Source: Sphingobacterium nematocida (GTDB lineage Bacteria; Bacteroidota; Bacteroidia; Sphingobacteriales; Sphingobacteriaceae). Taken from it: DNA of 64,000 nucleotides. The stretch lies in the NCBI RefSeq assembly GCF_900168125.1, contig NZ_FUZF01000014.1, positions 1-64,000 of the forward strand. Direction: 5' to 3'. Positions 7,399-16,347 of this stretch are shown here, one piece after another (positions within the stretch are counted from its first letter, which is position 1; each line of letters opens with the position of its first letter). A program made the translations under genes and the position numbers. The notes beneath the pieces are model-generated. The model was given only the letters and a program-made list of their open reading frames with translations. It was not told where the DNA came from and did not search any database.

Positions 7399-10002
7399 AT
7401 GCAAGGTAGTAGAGGAATGACAATATTAAGCCGCAAATTCGTTCAGTGGGGAATGTGGTTGTTTTGTATAATATCGCAGCTTTCATTAAGCCTATATGCA
7501 CAGAAGGCGGATAGTACAAGCGCATTGATAGCGCCTGAATATGATAAAGTTGGCCCTGTTCGTCGCTTTTGGTTTGGTGATAGTTACAGAAAACTATACA
7601 ACACACCTGTAAAGATGCGTGTGATGGATTTGAGTACTGAACGAGGTGGATTGCAGATTGTAAAATTAGGTGGAGGGATGCAGACCCAATCTTTACGGAT
7701 GGTAGATCCCAAAGGACGAGAATGGGTATTGCGTTCCATTCAAAAATATCCCGAACGGAGTCTCCCCGAAAATCTTAGAAAAACCATAGTAAAAGATATC
7801 GTTCAAGACCAGATTTCCATTACACATCCTTTTGGTGCATTGACGGTCCCACCTTTTAATGAAGCATTAGGTATTCCACATGCAAAACCAGAATTAGTAT
7901 ATGTAGGCGATGACGAAAGATTAGGAGAATATAGAGAGCTGTTTAAGAATAGAACCTATATTTTTGAACCACGGATGCCGTTCGAAAGTGAGAAAACGGA
8001 TAATACAGAGAAAGTTATCCGCAAGTTATTGGAAGACAACGATACACAGGTTGAACAGAAACTTACTTTACGAGCTCGCTTATTGGATATGATTCTTGGA
8101 GATTGGGATCGACATGAGGATAATTGGCGGTGGGATCCCGAAAAGGAAGAAGGTAAAAAGACATATACCCCAGTGCCGAGAGATAGGGACAAAGTATACT
8201 ACAAGACCTCTGGAGTTTTTCCCGTATTGCTTTCCCATCAATGGTTGAAAGCACATCTACAGCCATTCGGTCCGCATATTCGCAATATATCCCATTGGAA
8301 TTTCAATGCACGACACTTTGATCGTTTCTTTCTGAACCGATTAGATCGGTCCGAATGGGAAAGCGAAATAAGATTTGTACAACAGACGCTTACAGATTCT
8401 TTGATTGAGAATGCAATGTTGGCAATGCCCGATACGATCGTAAAGTTAAGTGCCAATGAATTAGTTCATAATATCCGTTCCCGAAGAGATGAGATGTCTC
8501 GTACAGGAATAGATTATTACAAAGCCTTAGCTCGCGTAGTAGATATTCCATTGTCAGCGAAAAATGAGTTTGTAAAGCTAGACTACAAAAAAGATGGTGT
8601 AGTCTCGTTAAAAGTAAATAATAAAAAAAAGGACGGCACAAAGGGCAGAACGCTTGTAGATCGTGATTTTTTTCCCCACGAGACTAGAGAACTACGTATT
8701 TACGGAATTGGAGGAACGGATAGTTATCATATCGAGGGAAAAGCAACTTCGCCTATTAAAGTACGTTTAATAGGTGGAGATGGAAGTGATGACTATACTG
8801 TATCCAGCACTTTCCCAAATAAAAAAAAGCTATACCTCTACGAGGATAAAGATACGGTCTCAAATACTATCCCTCGGGATTTAGGATTAAGACATAGACT
8901 TAGCAAAGATACTGCGATCCATGCTTACGATTACAATGCGTTTGTGTATGACCGCAAAGGCGTGCTCGTGGATCTCAACTATGGTATCGATCGCGGGTTG
9001 ATATTAGGAGCTGGCTATATCATCGAAAATCAAGGCTTCCGGAAATCCCCATTTGCGATTAAACACATTTTTAAAGCCAGCTACCTGACAGGCAGAGAGT
9101 CTTTTCTGTTCAGTTACCAAGGTATTGCAAAATCTGTTTGGAAAAAACAGGATTTATACGTCGATATAGCTTCCCAAGGGCCTTGGAACTTAGCCAACTT
9201 TTTTGGATATGGTAATAATACCGTATATGAAAAAGGCGAAGGAAAAGGAATACACTACTACCGTAACAGGTACGATGTAGTCGATGCAGATATTGCACTG
9301 CTGCATCCAATATCCGATAAGATACGTTTGGGGTACGGTTCCACATCCACTTTTTTCAATGCATCAGAGGGTAATAACCAAGGTCGTTTTTTAGCAGACT
9401 TTCAACAGCAAATGCCAACAGAAAAACTGTATGGCAGTATGTTTTTTACCGGTGCTAAGGTAGGGATAGACTACGACGGTAGGGATAATGTAGAGAATAC
9501 AAAAAGTGGATTTCATGCTTTTGCTAAAGTAAGTTGGGAATCTGAAATAGGAGGAGCGAGCAAACAACACACCTATCTGAATACTGCATTTAGTATTTAT
9601 CATACTTTTAGAAAAGATGCGGTAACCCTGGCAAACCGTACAGGGTTGGATGCGGTATGGGGAGATCCTTATTTTTTTCAGCATGTGCAGCTTGGCGGAG
9701 AAGGTAGTCTTCGAGGTTTCAATTCGAGACGCTTTACAGGTAAGACGATGGTCTATAATAACCTAGAAATGCGTGCCAAGCTATTTAGTTATGATTCGTA
9801 TCTCGTTCCTGGCACTGTAGGTCTAGTCGGGTTTTATGATGTAGGGAGAGTATGGATGTCGCAAGTGCAATCACAGACATGGCACCAAGGCTATGGAGGG
9901 GGGCTATATTTTATCCCCGCCGATCTGATGTTGATACAGGCTGCTTGGGGAATCTCTAAAGAAGCCGTATTACCCTATATCCGTATAGGTTTACGTTTTT
10001 AG
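7399..10002 (+). CDS. Outer-membrane protein: kinase-like domain fused to Omp85/BamA-type barrel
   Basis: The 867-residue protein has a signal peptide (cleavage likely after LSLYA near residue 34). Residues about 75-340 resemble an atypical kinase fold: WVLRSIQK (Lys116) like a beta-3 lysine strand, a helix with KDIVQDQIS, then GDWDRHEDN (234-242), matching the D-R-H-x-x-N catalytic loop of HipA, PI3/4-kinase and Fam20-like kinases, and PVPRDRDK (258-265), like the metal-binding DFG position. From about residue 520 the sequence turns into amphipathic beta strands, with the LGGEGSLRGF motif of Omp85 family barrels near 770 and a C-terminal phenylalanine. Related architecture occurs in larger Bacteroidetes proteins that also carry a calcineurin-like phosphoesterase domain; that domain is absent here. 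The kinase call is inference from motifs. Confidence 0.65.
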   Translation: MQGSRGMTILSRKFVQWGMWLFCIISQLSLSLYAQKADSTSALIAPEYDKVGPVRRFWFGDSYRKLYNTPVKMRVMDLSTERGGLQIVKLGGGMQTQSLRMVDPKGREWVLRSIQKYPERSLPENLRKTIVKDIVQDQISITHPFGALTVPPFNEALGIPHAKPELVYVGDDERLGEYRELFKNRTYIFEPRMPFESEKTDNTEKVIRKLLEDNDTQVEQKLTLRARLLDMILGDWDRHEDNWRWDPEKEEGKKTYTPVPRDRDKVYYKTSGVFPVLLSHQWLKAHLQPFGPHIRNISHWNFNARHFDRFFLNRLDRSEWESEIRFVQQTLTDSLIENAMLAMPDTIVKLSANELVHNIRSRRDEMSRTGIDYYKALARVVDIPLSAKNEFVKLDYKKDGVVSLKVNNKKKDGTKGRTLVDRDFFPHETRELRIYGIGGTDSYHIEGKATSPIKVRLIGGDGSDDYTVSSTFPNKKKLYLYEDKDTVSNTIPRDLGLRHRLSKDTAIHAYDYNAFVYDRKGVLVDLNYGIDRGLILGAGYIIENQGFRKSPFAIKHIFKASYLTGRESFLFSYQGIAKSVWKKQDLYVDIASQGPWNLANFFGYGNNTVYEKGEGKGIHYYRNRYDVVDADIALLHPISDKIRLGYGSTSTFFNASEGNNQGRFLADFQQQMPTEKLYGSMFFTGAKVGIDYDGRDNVENTKSGFHAFAKVSWESEIGGASKQHTYLNTAFSIYHTFRKDAVTLANRTGLDAVWGDPYFFQHVQLGGEGSLRGFNSRRFTGKTMVYNNLEMRAKLFSYDSYLVPGTVGLVGFYDVGRVWMSQVQSQTWHQGYGGGLYFIPADLMLIQAAWGISKEAVLPYIRIGLRF

Positions 10003-10012
10003 TTTAAGTTAT

Positions 10013-11542
10013 ATGCAGGGAATATTAGGTGTTTTTGGTGTCAGACAGCCAATCAACTATAGAAATGAAATTTTAGCAGGTCTCACCGTAGCAATGACTA
10101 TGATTCCCGAATCGTTATCATTTGCAATATTAGCCGGCCTCTCACCACTCACAGGACTTTATGCCGCGTTTTTGATGGGACTAGTGACGTCTATTATAGG
10201 TGGTAGGCCAGGTATGGTCTCCGGCGGGGCGGGGGCTACGGTAGTGGTATTAATAGCTCTAGCATCGTCACACGGTGTCGAGTATTTATTTGCAGCGGTT
10301 ATTTTGGGTGGAATCTTCCAGCTATTAGTAGGGTTATTTAAGCTTGGTAAATTTGTGAGGTTGATACCTCAACCTGTGATGTATGGTTTTCTTAATGGTC
10401 TAGCGGTGATTATATTCATGGCTCAGGTAGCCCAGTTTAAAATCATCGAGAATGGAGCCACCACTTGGATGCAGGGAATTCCTTTATATTGGATGGCTGC
10501 TTTGACCCTCCTGACAATAGTTATCGTCTTGCTGTGGCCTAAGGTGACCAAGGTCATTCCGGCCTCTTTAGTAGCTATACTACTGGTGTTTGCGCTGGTA
10601 TTCCTGTTCAATATAGATACAAAAAAGGTAAGTGACATCGCATCTGTCAGTGGTTCGTTACCTTCATTTCATATTCCCGTTGTTCCATTTACCATAGAGA
10701 CCCTTCAGATTATCTTTCCATATGCCTTGGTGATGGCCGGGGTAGGATTAATAGAATCGCTTTTGACCCTCAATATGGTAGACGAAATTACCAATACCAA
10801 AGGGAAGTCAAATAAGGAAGCGGTAGCACAAGGTGTAGCCAATATTACAAATGGTTTCTTTGGAGGTATGGGGGGATGTGCCATGGTAGCACAGACCTTG
10901 GTCAACATTGGAGCAGGGGCACGGACCCGATTGTCTGCGTTTATAGGAGCTATTACCATCTTACTTGTGATATTAGTTGGCGCCCCGTTCATCGAACAGA
11001 TACCTATGGCGGCATTGGTAGGCGTGATGATGATGGTAGCTATCCAAACTTTTCAATGGGTAAGCTTTCGAATTGTTAATAAATTTCCAAAATCAGATAT
11101 TTTTGTTGGCATCCTAGTCGCTGCGATAACCGTTGTACTTCATAATTTAGCCTTAGCGGTATTGGCGGGTGTGGTTGTATCTGCACTGGTGTTTGCCTGG
11201 GATAATGCAAAGCGAATTCGAGCGCGAAAATATACAGACGAAGCAGGGGTAAAGTATTATGAAATCAGGGGACCTTTATTCTTCGGCTCTACAACGGCCT
11301 TTGCCGAAAAGTTTGATGTGCTCAATGATCCGACCGAAGTTGTGATAGATTTTAAGGAAAGTAAAGTGGTCGACATGTCTGGAATTAATGCGCTCCATAA
11401 ACTCACTGAAAAATACCAACAACAGGGCAAAATCCTCCGTCTACGACATCTCAGTGAAGACTGTAGGCGTTTGTTGAAAAATGCAGAAGGAGTCATTGAT
11501 GTAAATATTATCGAAGATCCAACTTATAAAGTCATGGTCTGA
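10013..11542 (+). CDS. SulP-family anion transporter with STAS domain
   Basis: The 509-residue inner-membrane protein starts with the SulP signature (TVAMTMIPESLSFAILAGLSP) and has about 12-14 hydrophobic segments over residues 15-400. It ends in a STAS domain (about 405-505) with VVDMSGINAL around its possible phospho-serine. SulP proteins carry sulfate, bicarbonate, chloride or dicarboxylates; the substrate cannot be told from sequence. The start codon lies 10 bp after the kinase-barrel gene, so it closes the five-gene operon. No carbonic anhydrase or sulfate assimilation gene is nearby to point to a substrate. Confidence 0.9.
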   Translation: MQGILGVFGVRQPINYRNEILAGLTVAMTMIPESLSFAILAGLSPLTGLYAAFLMGLVTSIIGGRPGMVSGGAGATVVVLIALASSHGVEYLFAAVILGGIFQLLVGLFKLGKFVRLIPQPVMYGFLNGLAVIIFMAQVAQFKIIENGATTWMQGIPLYWMAALTLLTIVIVLLWPKVTKVIPASLVAILLVFALVFLFNIDTKKVSDIASVSGSLPSFHIPVVPFTIETLQIIFPYALVMAGVGLIESLLTLNMVDEITNTKGKSNKEAVAQGVANITNGFFGGMGGCAMVAQTLVNIGAGARTRLSAFIGAITILLVILVGAPFIEQIPMAALVGVMMMVAIQTFQWVSFRIVNKFPKSDIFVGILVAAITVVLHNLALAVLAGVVVSALVFAWDNAKRIRARKYTDEAGVKYYEIRGPLFFGSTTAFAEKFDVLNDPTEVVIDFKESKVVDMSGINALHKLTEKYQQQGKILRLRHLSEDCRRLLKNAEGVIDVNIIEDPTYKVMV

Positions 11543-11626
11543 AAAAGTGATTAAAGCTGAGAAATTTCTCTTCTGATTTCTTACAACCCAATATGAATAT
11601 CAGGGCTAATAATAAGAGCGATTATC

Positions 11627-12517
11627 TTAACCCAAAAGTGTATTTGGCAATTGATAATCCCGGCAGAGCGCTTTCATTTTATTTGAAAAGGCTTTGCGGT
11701 AATATAAGGGCATATGCGTATCATTAGCAAAGTATCGTTCGTATTTGGATAGGAGCTCTGGATAGTGTTTAGCAATGGCTCTCAACAAAAGAGGTTTACT
11801 GTCCGACAAGTTATGACCATGTAATGTCAGCGTTGCAGGAAAAATATAGGAGATATCTAGTGCTTTGAAAGTTTCAAACATTAAGTCAAGCTGTTCGGTT
11901 GTATCGGAAATAAAAGGAAGCAGGGGCATAAGGCTTACGCCACAATGTAACCCTTGTTTGCGTGCTGTTGCTATACTCGATAGCCGTAGAGAAGGAGCTG
12001 TAGCTCCTGGTTCAAAGATACGTGCTACAGCGTCATCAAGGGTCGAAAAGGAAAAACTTAAAAATGCTTTATGCGATAACTTACCCTGTAAATCTTCAGG
12101 CAGGATAGCATCGCTGTCTATAGCTTTTAGCAAGTCTAAATCCCGGAGTACCAAGTCAGACTTGGTGAGTATGTGTACAGGAAAGCGATGACTATGAATT
12201 ACTTCTAAGAGTCGTCTGGTCAATTGTTCAGAAGCTTCAACATGGAGATAAGGGTCCGTAGCCGAAGAAAGTACAATTATCCCATATTGCTTTTTACGCG
12301 CCCTCAATGCCAATTCACGGTCCAATAGCTCGACAGCATTGGACTTGATACTCAGCTTCTCCGCCATATTTACGCCGTACTTACTCCCTCTAGTATAACA
12401 ATAGAGACAATTGAATGAACAGCTACTATAGGGATTAAGGGTATAATCGTCCAAAAACCAAGGATCTCTTTGTTTGGTTTTGTTGAGAATACTTTTTGCT
12501 AAAATACGCTGTGTCAT
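11627..12517 (-). CDS. Radical SAM protein of the spore photoproduct lyase (SplB)-like type
   Basis: The 296-residue protein carries a CX3CX2C cluster motif (Cys33, Cys37, Cys40 in CSFNCLYCYTR) that binds the [4Fe-4S] cluster used to cleave S-adenosylmethionine. The layout (TLNPYSSCSFNCLYC near the start, then VLSSATDPYLHVE and HILTKSDLVLRD) is that of the SplB-like/Rv2578c group. True SplB repairs UV-induced spore photoproduct; this organism group does not sporulate, so the substrate is unknown. Its ATG overlaps the stop of the AlkD-like gene by 4 bp, tying it to a DNA repair partner. Length is normal for the group. Confidence 0.88.
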   Translation of the reverse strand: MTQRILAKSILNKTKQRDPWFLDDYTLNPYSSCSFNCLYCYTRGSKYGVNMAEKLSIKSNAVELLDRELALRARKKQYGIIVLSSATDPYLHVEASEQLTRRLLEVIHSHRFPVHILTKSDLVLRDLDLLKAIDSDAILPEDLQGKLSHKAFLSFSFSTLDDAVARIFEPGATAPSLRLSSIATARKQGLHCGVSLMPLLPFISDTTEQLDLMFETFKALDISYIFPATLTLHGHNLSDSKPLLLRAIAKHYPELLSKYERYFANDTHMPLYYRKAFSNKMKALCRDYQLPNTLLG

Positions 12518-13224
12518 GACTTTTTATTGCGGAGGAGGCCTATATTGATTTTCGTACGAAACCATTGCTTCGTCGTTGGATCCACGATTTGGGACGTATA
12601 CCTAGAAATGATATCCGGGTGAAATCGTGCTACGGTTTTAGCACCCCAACCAATGCCCTTTTTCGTATGAAAATCGGTGGTATTAGTACAGGTTAACAAA
12701 ATCTGAAAAACAGATTCAACAAAATGCTTATCCAACCCTTTTTTTACCGCATAGTGCGTCGCTACACCTACTGTTCGGACAATCCATTTATCTTCATGCT
12801 TGGCAAGTCGCTTTAGAATAGGGGTCGTATCTTCTGGCTTAGTCAATAAAGCATAGCCCAGTACACGTTCGCCGATAATGTCGCACACGTACCACTCGTT
12901 ACCATATTGGATATAACTACAGGCTTTCGCTATCGAGCCTTCAAAATCAACCCCTAGGCGTCGCTGTAAAGCAATACCTGCGAGTACCTGGCTACCAATT
13001 GTACGAAGTTCGATGATAGGGTCTATGAGTTCTATTTGTTGCGCCAGCGGTACCGCATCCATGATTCGTGCAGCGGCAAATTCCAATAGCGGAAATCTTA
13101 TTTTCTTTTTCAACAGCTCGTTATGTAATGCCGTAAGAAATTCATCTTGCCCCTTGATTTTCAGGATTTCAAGTGATTTCATTACGATGTCATTTACAAC
13201 GGTTTTAGAGGTTATTTTGTCCAT
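12514..13224 (-). CDS. AlkD-like DNA alkylation repeat protein
   Basis: The 236-residue helical protein fits the DNA alkylation repair (AlkD, HEAT-like repeat) family: GNEWYVCDIIGERVLGYAL, then KHEDKWIVRTVGVATHYAVKK, and TKKGIGWGAKTVARFHPD near the end. The last two match the W-R-R-x-x-V and K-A-I-G-W-x-L-R signatures of the family. AlkD excises bulky cationic adducts without base flipping. The arginine-rich positions are partly changed here (IVRTVG, KGIGWGAK), so it may be a divergent member. It is the first gene of a two-gene operon with the SplB-like protein. Confidence 0.65.
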   Translation of the reverse strand: MDKITSKTVVNDIVMKSLEILKIKGQDEFLTALHNELLKKKIRFPLLEFAAARIMDAVPLAQQIELIDPIIELRTIGSQVLAGIALQRRLGVDFEGSIAKACSYIQYGNEWYVCDIIGERVLGYALLTKPEDTTPILKRLAKHEDKWIVRTVGVATHYAVKKGLDKHFVESVFQILLTCTNTTDFHTKKGIGWGAKTVARFHPDIISRYTSQIVDPTTKQWFRTKINIGLLRNKKS

Positions 13225-13422
13225 GAAAACGTTCCTGATTTGCTAGGAATAAAGATAAGTATTTCCAATGCCACTCGTCGAAAATTTTAGATAGAAAGAA
13301 AACCGAAACTATACATAATAAACTAATTGAATATATTTACTTAGTTTTGAGCTGCTATTTAATAGCCTATGAAGTATCCATCAATTTGGTAGATGGGTTT
13401 AAGTTGATAGATTATTTTGCAT

Positions 13423-14103
13423 ATGAACATCCTAATTGTCGAAGATGATAGTCGCGTAGCTGAACTTATCCAGCGAGGTTTGACAGAACACGGATTCACC
13501 TCCATGATTGCCTATGATGGAGTCTCAGCAAAGAAGCTGGTGCTACAGAACGATTACAAGCTTATTATTACAGATATTATATTGCCGAAAATGGATGGTT
13601 TGGATTTATGTAAAGAAATCCGACAAATAAGACCTGATGTGCCTATTATTATGCTTACCGCATTGGGCACAACAGACGATAAGGTCGAAGGATTTGATGC
13701 CGGAGCCGACGATTACCTGGTGAAGCCTTTTGAAATGCGAGAGCTCTTAGTTCGCGTTCGCGCACTGTTGAAAAGAAATGGCCGCACTTCGGCCAACACC
13801 GGATTTGTTGTCAAGTATGCTGATCTGGAAATGAATATGCATACAAAAGTGGTAAAACGGGGAGATGTTGAGATAAGTTTGACACCCAAAGAATTCAAAC
13901 TGTTGGAGTATATGATACAAAATCCTGAAAGGGTACTATCTCGGGTAGAAATTGCTGAAAAGGTTTGGGATACACACTTTGATACGGGTACCAATTTTAT
14001 AAATGTGTATATCAATTATTTGCGCAAGAAGATCGATGAGAAGTTTGACGTCAAACTTATACACACCAAATCAGGAATGGGGTTTGTCTTAAAACATGAT
14101 TGA
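13423..14103 (+). CDS. OmpR-family response regulator
   Basis: From the ATG at 13423 (a TTG six bases upstream is also in frame) the protein has 226 residues. The receiver domain has ILIVEDD, phospho-acceptor Asp in LIITDIILPKMDG, Thr in IIMLTALGTTDDK and Lys in YLVKPFEMRELLVR. A winged-helix OmpR/PhoB DNA-binding domain follows (about 130-226), with LTPKEFKLLEYMIQNP and the recognition region SRVEIAEKVWD...VYINYLRKKID. It resembles the CusR/RprY group found in Bacteroidetes. The stop overlaps the kinase ATG by one base (TGATG). An 11-bp-phased operator-like array lies just beyond the kinase gene. Confidence 0.95.
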   Translation: MNILIVEDDSRVAELIQRGLTEHGFTSMIAYDGVSAKKLVLQNDYKLIITDIILPKMDGLDLCKEIRQIRPDVPIIMLTALGTTDDKVEGFDAGADDYLVKPFEMRELLVRVRALLKRNGRTSANTGFVVKYADLEMNMHTKVVKRGDVEISLTPKEFKLLEYMIQNPERVLSRVEIAEKVWDTHFDTGTNFINVYINYLRKKIDEKFDVKLIHTKSGMGFVLKHD

Positions 14104-15470
14104 TGCAGATTCGGACACGACTTACTTTAGTTTTTACCTTGCTCACAGGAGCTATACTTATTCTGTTTGCATTTGTGGTTTATCGTACATCCGTAAATAA
14201 TCGTGAACAGGAATTTTATCTACTATTGGAAAAAGAGGCTGTTACCAAAGCTAATGTTTTTCTTAATGCCCGTGTCGATAAACAGACCCTACAAGATATA
14301 TACCATAATAATCGAAAGATATTAAATGAAGTTGAAGTAGCTATTTATGATACAGGTCACAATCTCTTGTATCACGATGCGGTGGATATTGATTTTGTAA
14401 AGGAAACACCCAATATGTTTCAGAAATTGATAAAAGAGAGGAAATTGAGTTTTTATCAAGACAAATGGCAGGTAATAGGAGTGTTATATCCGTATCAAGG
14501 CAAGGATTATATAGTCACCGCCGCTGCTTATGACGAATACGGCTACCGGAAATTGGATTACTTATTAAAAGCCATGTTTATGGGGCTTATAGTCTCCTTA
14601 TTGGTCATCTATATAGCAGGCAAGTACTTCTCTAGACGATTCTTTGAGCCGATAAATGTGATAACCAAGCAAGCACGAAGTATCTCTGCTACAAATCTAG
14701 ATTTAAGGATTAAGAGTTCAGCAAACGGCGACGAATTAGCGCGTTTGGCTGATACTTTCAATAATATGTTGGATCGTTTAGAAAGCTCATTTGATGCACA
14801 AAAACATTTTGTATCCAACATCGCACACGAATTGCGCACGCCATTGGCCGCTATTATTGCCGAACTCGAGCTCTCTACTTCGAGAGAGCATCTCATCGAA
14901 GAATATAAGCTTATCATACAAAAAGCATTGAATGATGCCAAACGATTGACCAAGTTGTCCAACAGTTTGCTTGACTTGGCAAAAGCCAGTTACGATCCTA
15001 CGGAGATAACCTTTAAACCCACTCGAATCGATGAGGTACTGTTGGATGCCCTGCATCAGGTACAGACTGCCGAACCGTCGTACCGTATAGGTTTAGAATT
15101 TGATGCCGAAATCGAAGATGATACATCTATTTCTGTGCTTGGTAATGCCTATTTGCTTAAAGTAGCATTTGCTAATCTGATAGATAATGGATGTAAGTTT
15201 TCCGAAGACCATAAATGTACCGTATCTATCGGTTTCGATGCCCATAGCGTTATTTTAACCTTTGAAGATAATGGAATCGGTATCTCTGCCGAAGACGTAG
15301 AACGTATTTTTACTCCTTTCTTCCGTGGAGAGAACAAGACATTTACGGATGGTAATGGGATAGGGCTCTCCCTGACCCATAAAATAGTGAGGCTGCATAA
15401 CGGAAGAATAGATGTCGTTTCCACCCCAAGAGAAGGAACAATATTTAATCTCAAACTACCCCATCTATAG
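14103..15470 (+). CDS. Membrane sensor histidine kinase (CusS-like)
   Basis: The 455-residue kinase has a first membrane segment (about residues 8-28), a periplasmic sensor region of about 130 residues, a second membrane segment (about 160-178), a HAMP linker and a HisKA domain with the acceptor His in VSNIAHELRTPLAAI. The ATPase domain follows with NLIDNGCKFSE (N box), FEDNGIGIS (G1) and GNGIGLSLTHKIV (G2). It is the partner of the preceding OmpR-type regulator, to which it is translationally coupled. The mgtC and mgtA genes follow in the same direction, which makes a Mg2+-sensing or PhoQ-like job plausible, but the sensor domain is not recognisably PhoQ. Confidence 0.93.
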   Translation: MQIRTRLTLVFTLLTGAILILFAFVVYRTSVNNREQEFYLLLEKEAVTKANVFLNARVDKQTLQDIYHNNRKILNEVEVAIYDTGHNLLYHDAVDIDFVKETPNMFQKLIKERKLSFYQDKWQVIGVLYPYQGKDYIVTAAAYDEYGYRKLDYLLKAMFMGLIVSLLVIYIAGKYFSRRFFEPINVITKQARSISATNLDLRIKSSANGDELARLADTFNNMLDRLESSFDAQKHFVSNIAHELRTPLAAIIAELELSTSREHLIEEYKLIIQKALNDAKRLTKLSNSLLDLAKASYDPTEITFKPTRIDEVLLDALHQVQTAEPSYRIGLEFDAEIEDDTSISVLGNAYLLKVAFANLIDNGCKFSEDHKCTVSIGFDAHSVILTFEDNGIGISAEDVERIFTPFFRGENKTFTDGNGIGLSLTHKIVRLHNGRIDVVSTPREGTIFNLKLPHL

Positions 15471-15474
15471 AGTT

Positions 15475-15514
15475 TTCTAATAAAATTCTAATCTTTTTCT
15501 ACCAAGACTCTAAC
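15475..15514 (+). promoter_or_regulatory. Four 11-bp-phased heptamers ahead of mgtC (OmpR-type operator array)
   Basis: TTCTAAT at 15475, TTCTAAT at 15486, TTCTACC at 15497 and CTCTAAC at 15508 start exactly 11 bases apart, between the sensor kinase stop (15470) and the mgtC start (15572). OmpR/PhoB-family regulators bind tandem direct half-sites with a period of about 10-11 bp, so this array is a good candidate target for the regulator encoded at 13423-14103. The spacing is a direct observation; the binding protein is inferred. Confidence 0.6.
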
Positions 15515-15571
15515 CGTCATTTTATTCTTGTTATAGGATCTTTGTTGTCGTAAACAATAAGAACGGAGACA

Positions 15572-16276
15572 ATGGGAATCCTTGACTTTGCAACAAGACT
15601 AGCGGTCGCTTTTCTATTAGGCGCATTAATTGGAGTCGAACGGCAATGGCGCCAAAGAAGTGCTGGGCTACGAACTAATACATTGGTGTCGTTAGGGGCG
15701 GCTTCATTTTTGTTGCTTGCAGCAGACATTGCAGGCGACGCGACAGGAAGAGTCGCTTCCTATATCGTAAGTGGTATCGGTTTTTTGGGCGCTGGAGTAA
15801 TCATGAAAGATGGAGGGACGGTGCAAGGATTGAATACCGCCGCTACAATATGGTGTTCAGCTGCCGTAGGTGCGCTCTGTGGAGTAGGACTGTACCCGCA
15901 AGCGACGCTTGTCGCACTAGCGATTATATTTACCCATTTACTACTAAGACCTCTAGGGCTTTTTTTAGGGCGTTTGAGCTTTTACAAACCAGAAGATGAG
16001 CAGCTCGACTACATGCTAAGACTTAAGTGTAGCACGGATGTTGAGAATGCCCTGCGGATTTCATTGGTACAGATGCTTGGCAATGAAGATAAGATTTTAT
16101 TGAAATCGTTGTCCAGCGACGATATCGATGACAAGTTTCATGTTATAATCACAGCTATCATCGGGGCAGTGACTCCACAGGATAGCTTGATAGAACGGGT
16201 AGCAAGTCGTTTGACTATTCAGGAAAAAGTTGTAAAAGTGGGTTGGGAGATTATTGGTGCTCAGTCAGAATTATAA
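15572..16276 (+). CDS. mgtC: MgtC/SapB-family membrane protein
   Basis: The 234-residue protein has the MgtC/SapB domain in residues 1-140: four to five hydrophobic segments with the family motifs GALIGVERQWRQRSAGLRTN near residue 17, IVSGIGFLGAGVIMK near 64, and GLNTAATIWCSAAVG near 88. The C-terminal 80 residues form a soluble ACT-like domain as in classical MgtC. MgtC proteins respond to low Mg2+ and modulate the F-type ATPase or other partners rather than importing Mg2+ directly. The start is backed by GGAGA seven bases upstream. It precedes a Mg2+ P-type ATPase gene by 71 bp, the same pairing as mgtCB in Salmonella. A second MgtC lies at 63486. Confidence 0.93.
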   Translation: MGILDFATRLAVAFLLGALIGVERQWRQRSAGLRTNTLVSLGAASFLLLAADIAGDATGRVASYIVSGIGFLGAGVIMKDGGTVQGLNTAATIWCSAAVGALCGVGLYPQATLVALAIIFTHLLLRPLGLFLGRLSFYKPEDEQLDYMLRLKCSTDVENALRISLVQMLGNEDKILLKSLSSDDIDDKFHVIITAIIGAVTPQDSLIERVASRLTIQEKVVKVGWEIIGAQSEL

Positions 16277-16347
16277 CACGATAGTTTGCTGTTAAATAGA
16301 TTATTAACTGGTTTTATAACCTCGATATTAGAATAAGGAGAGAAGTT

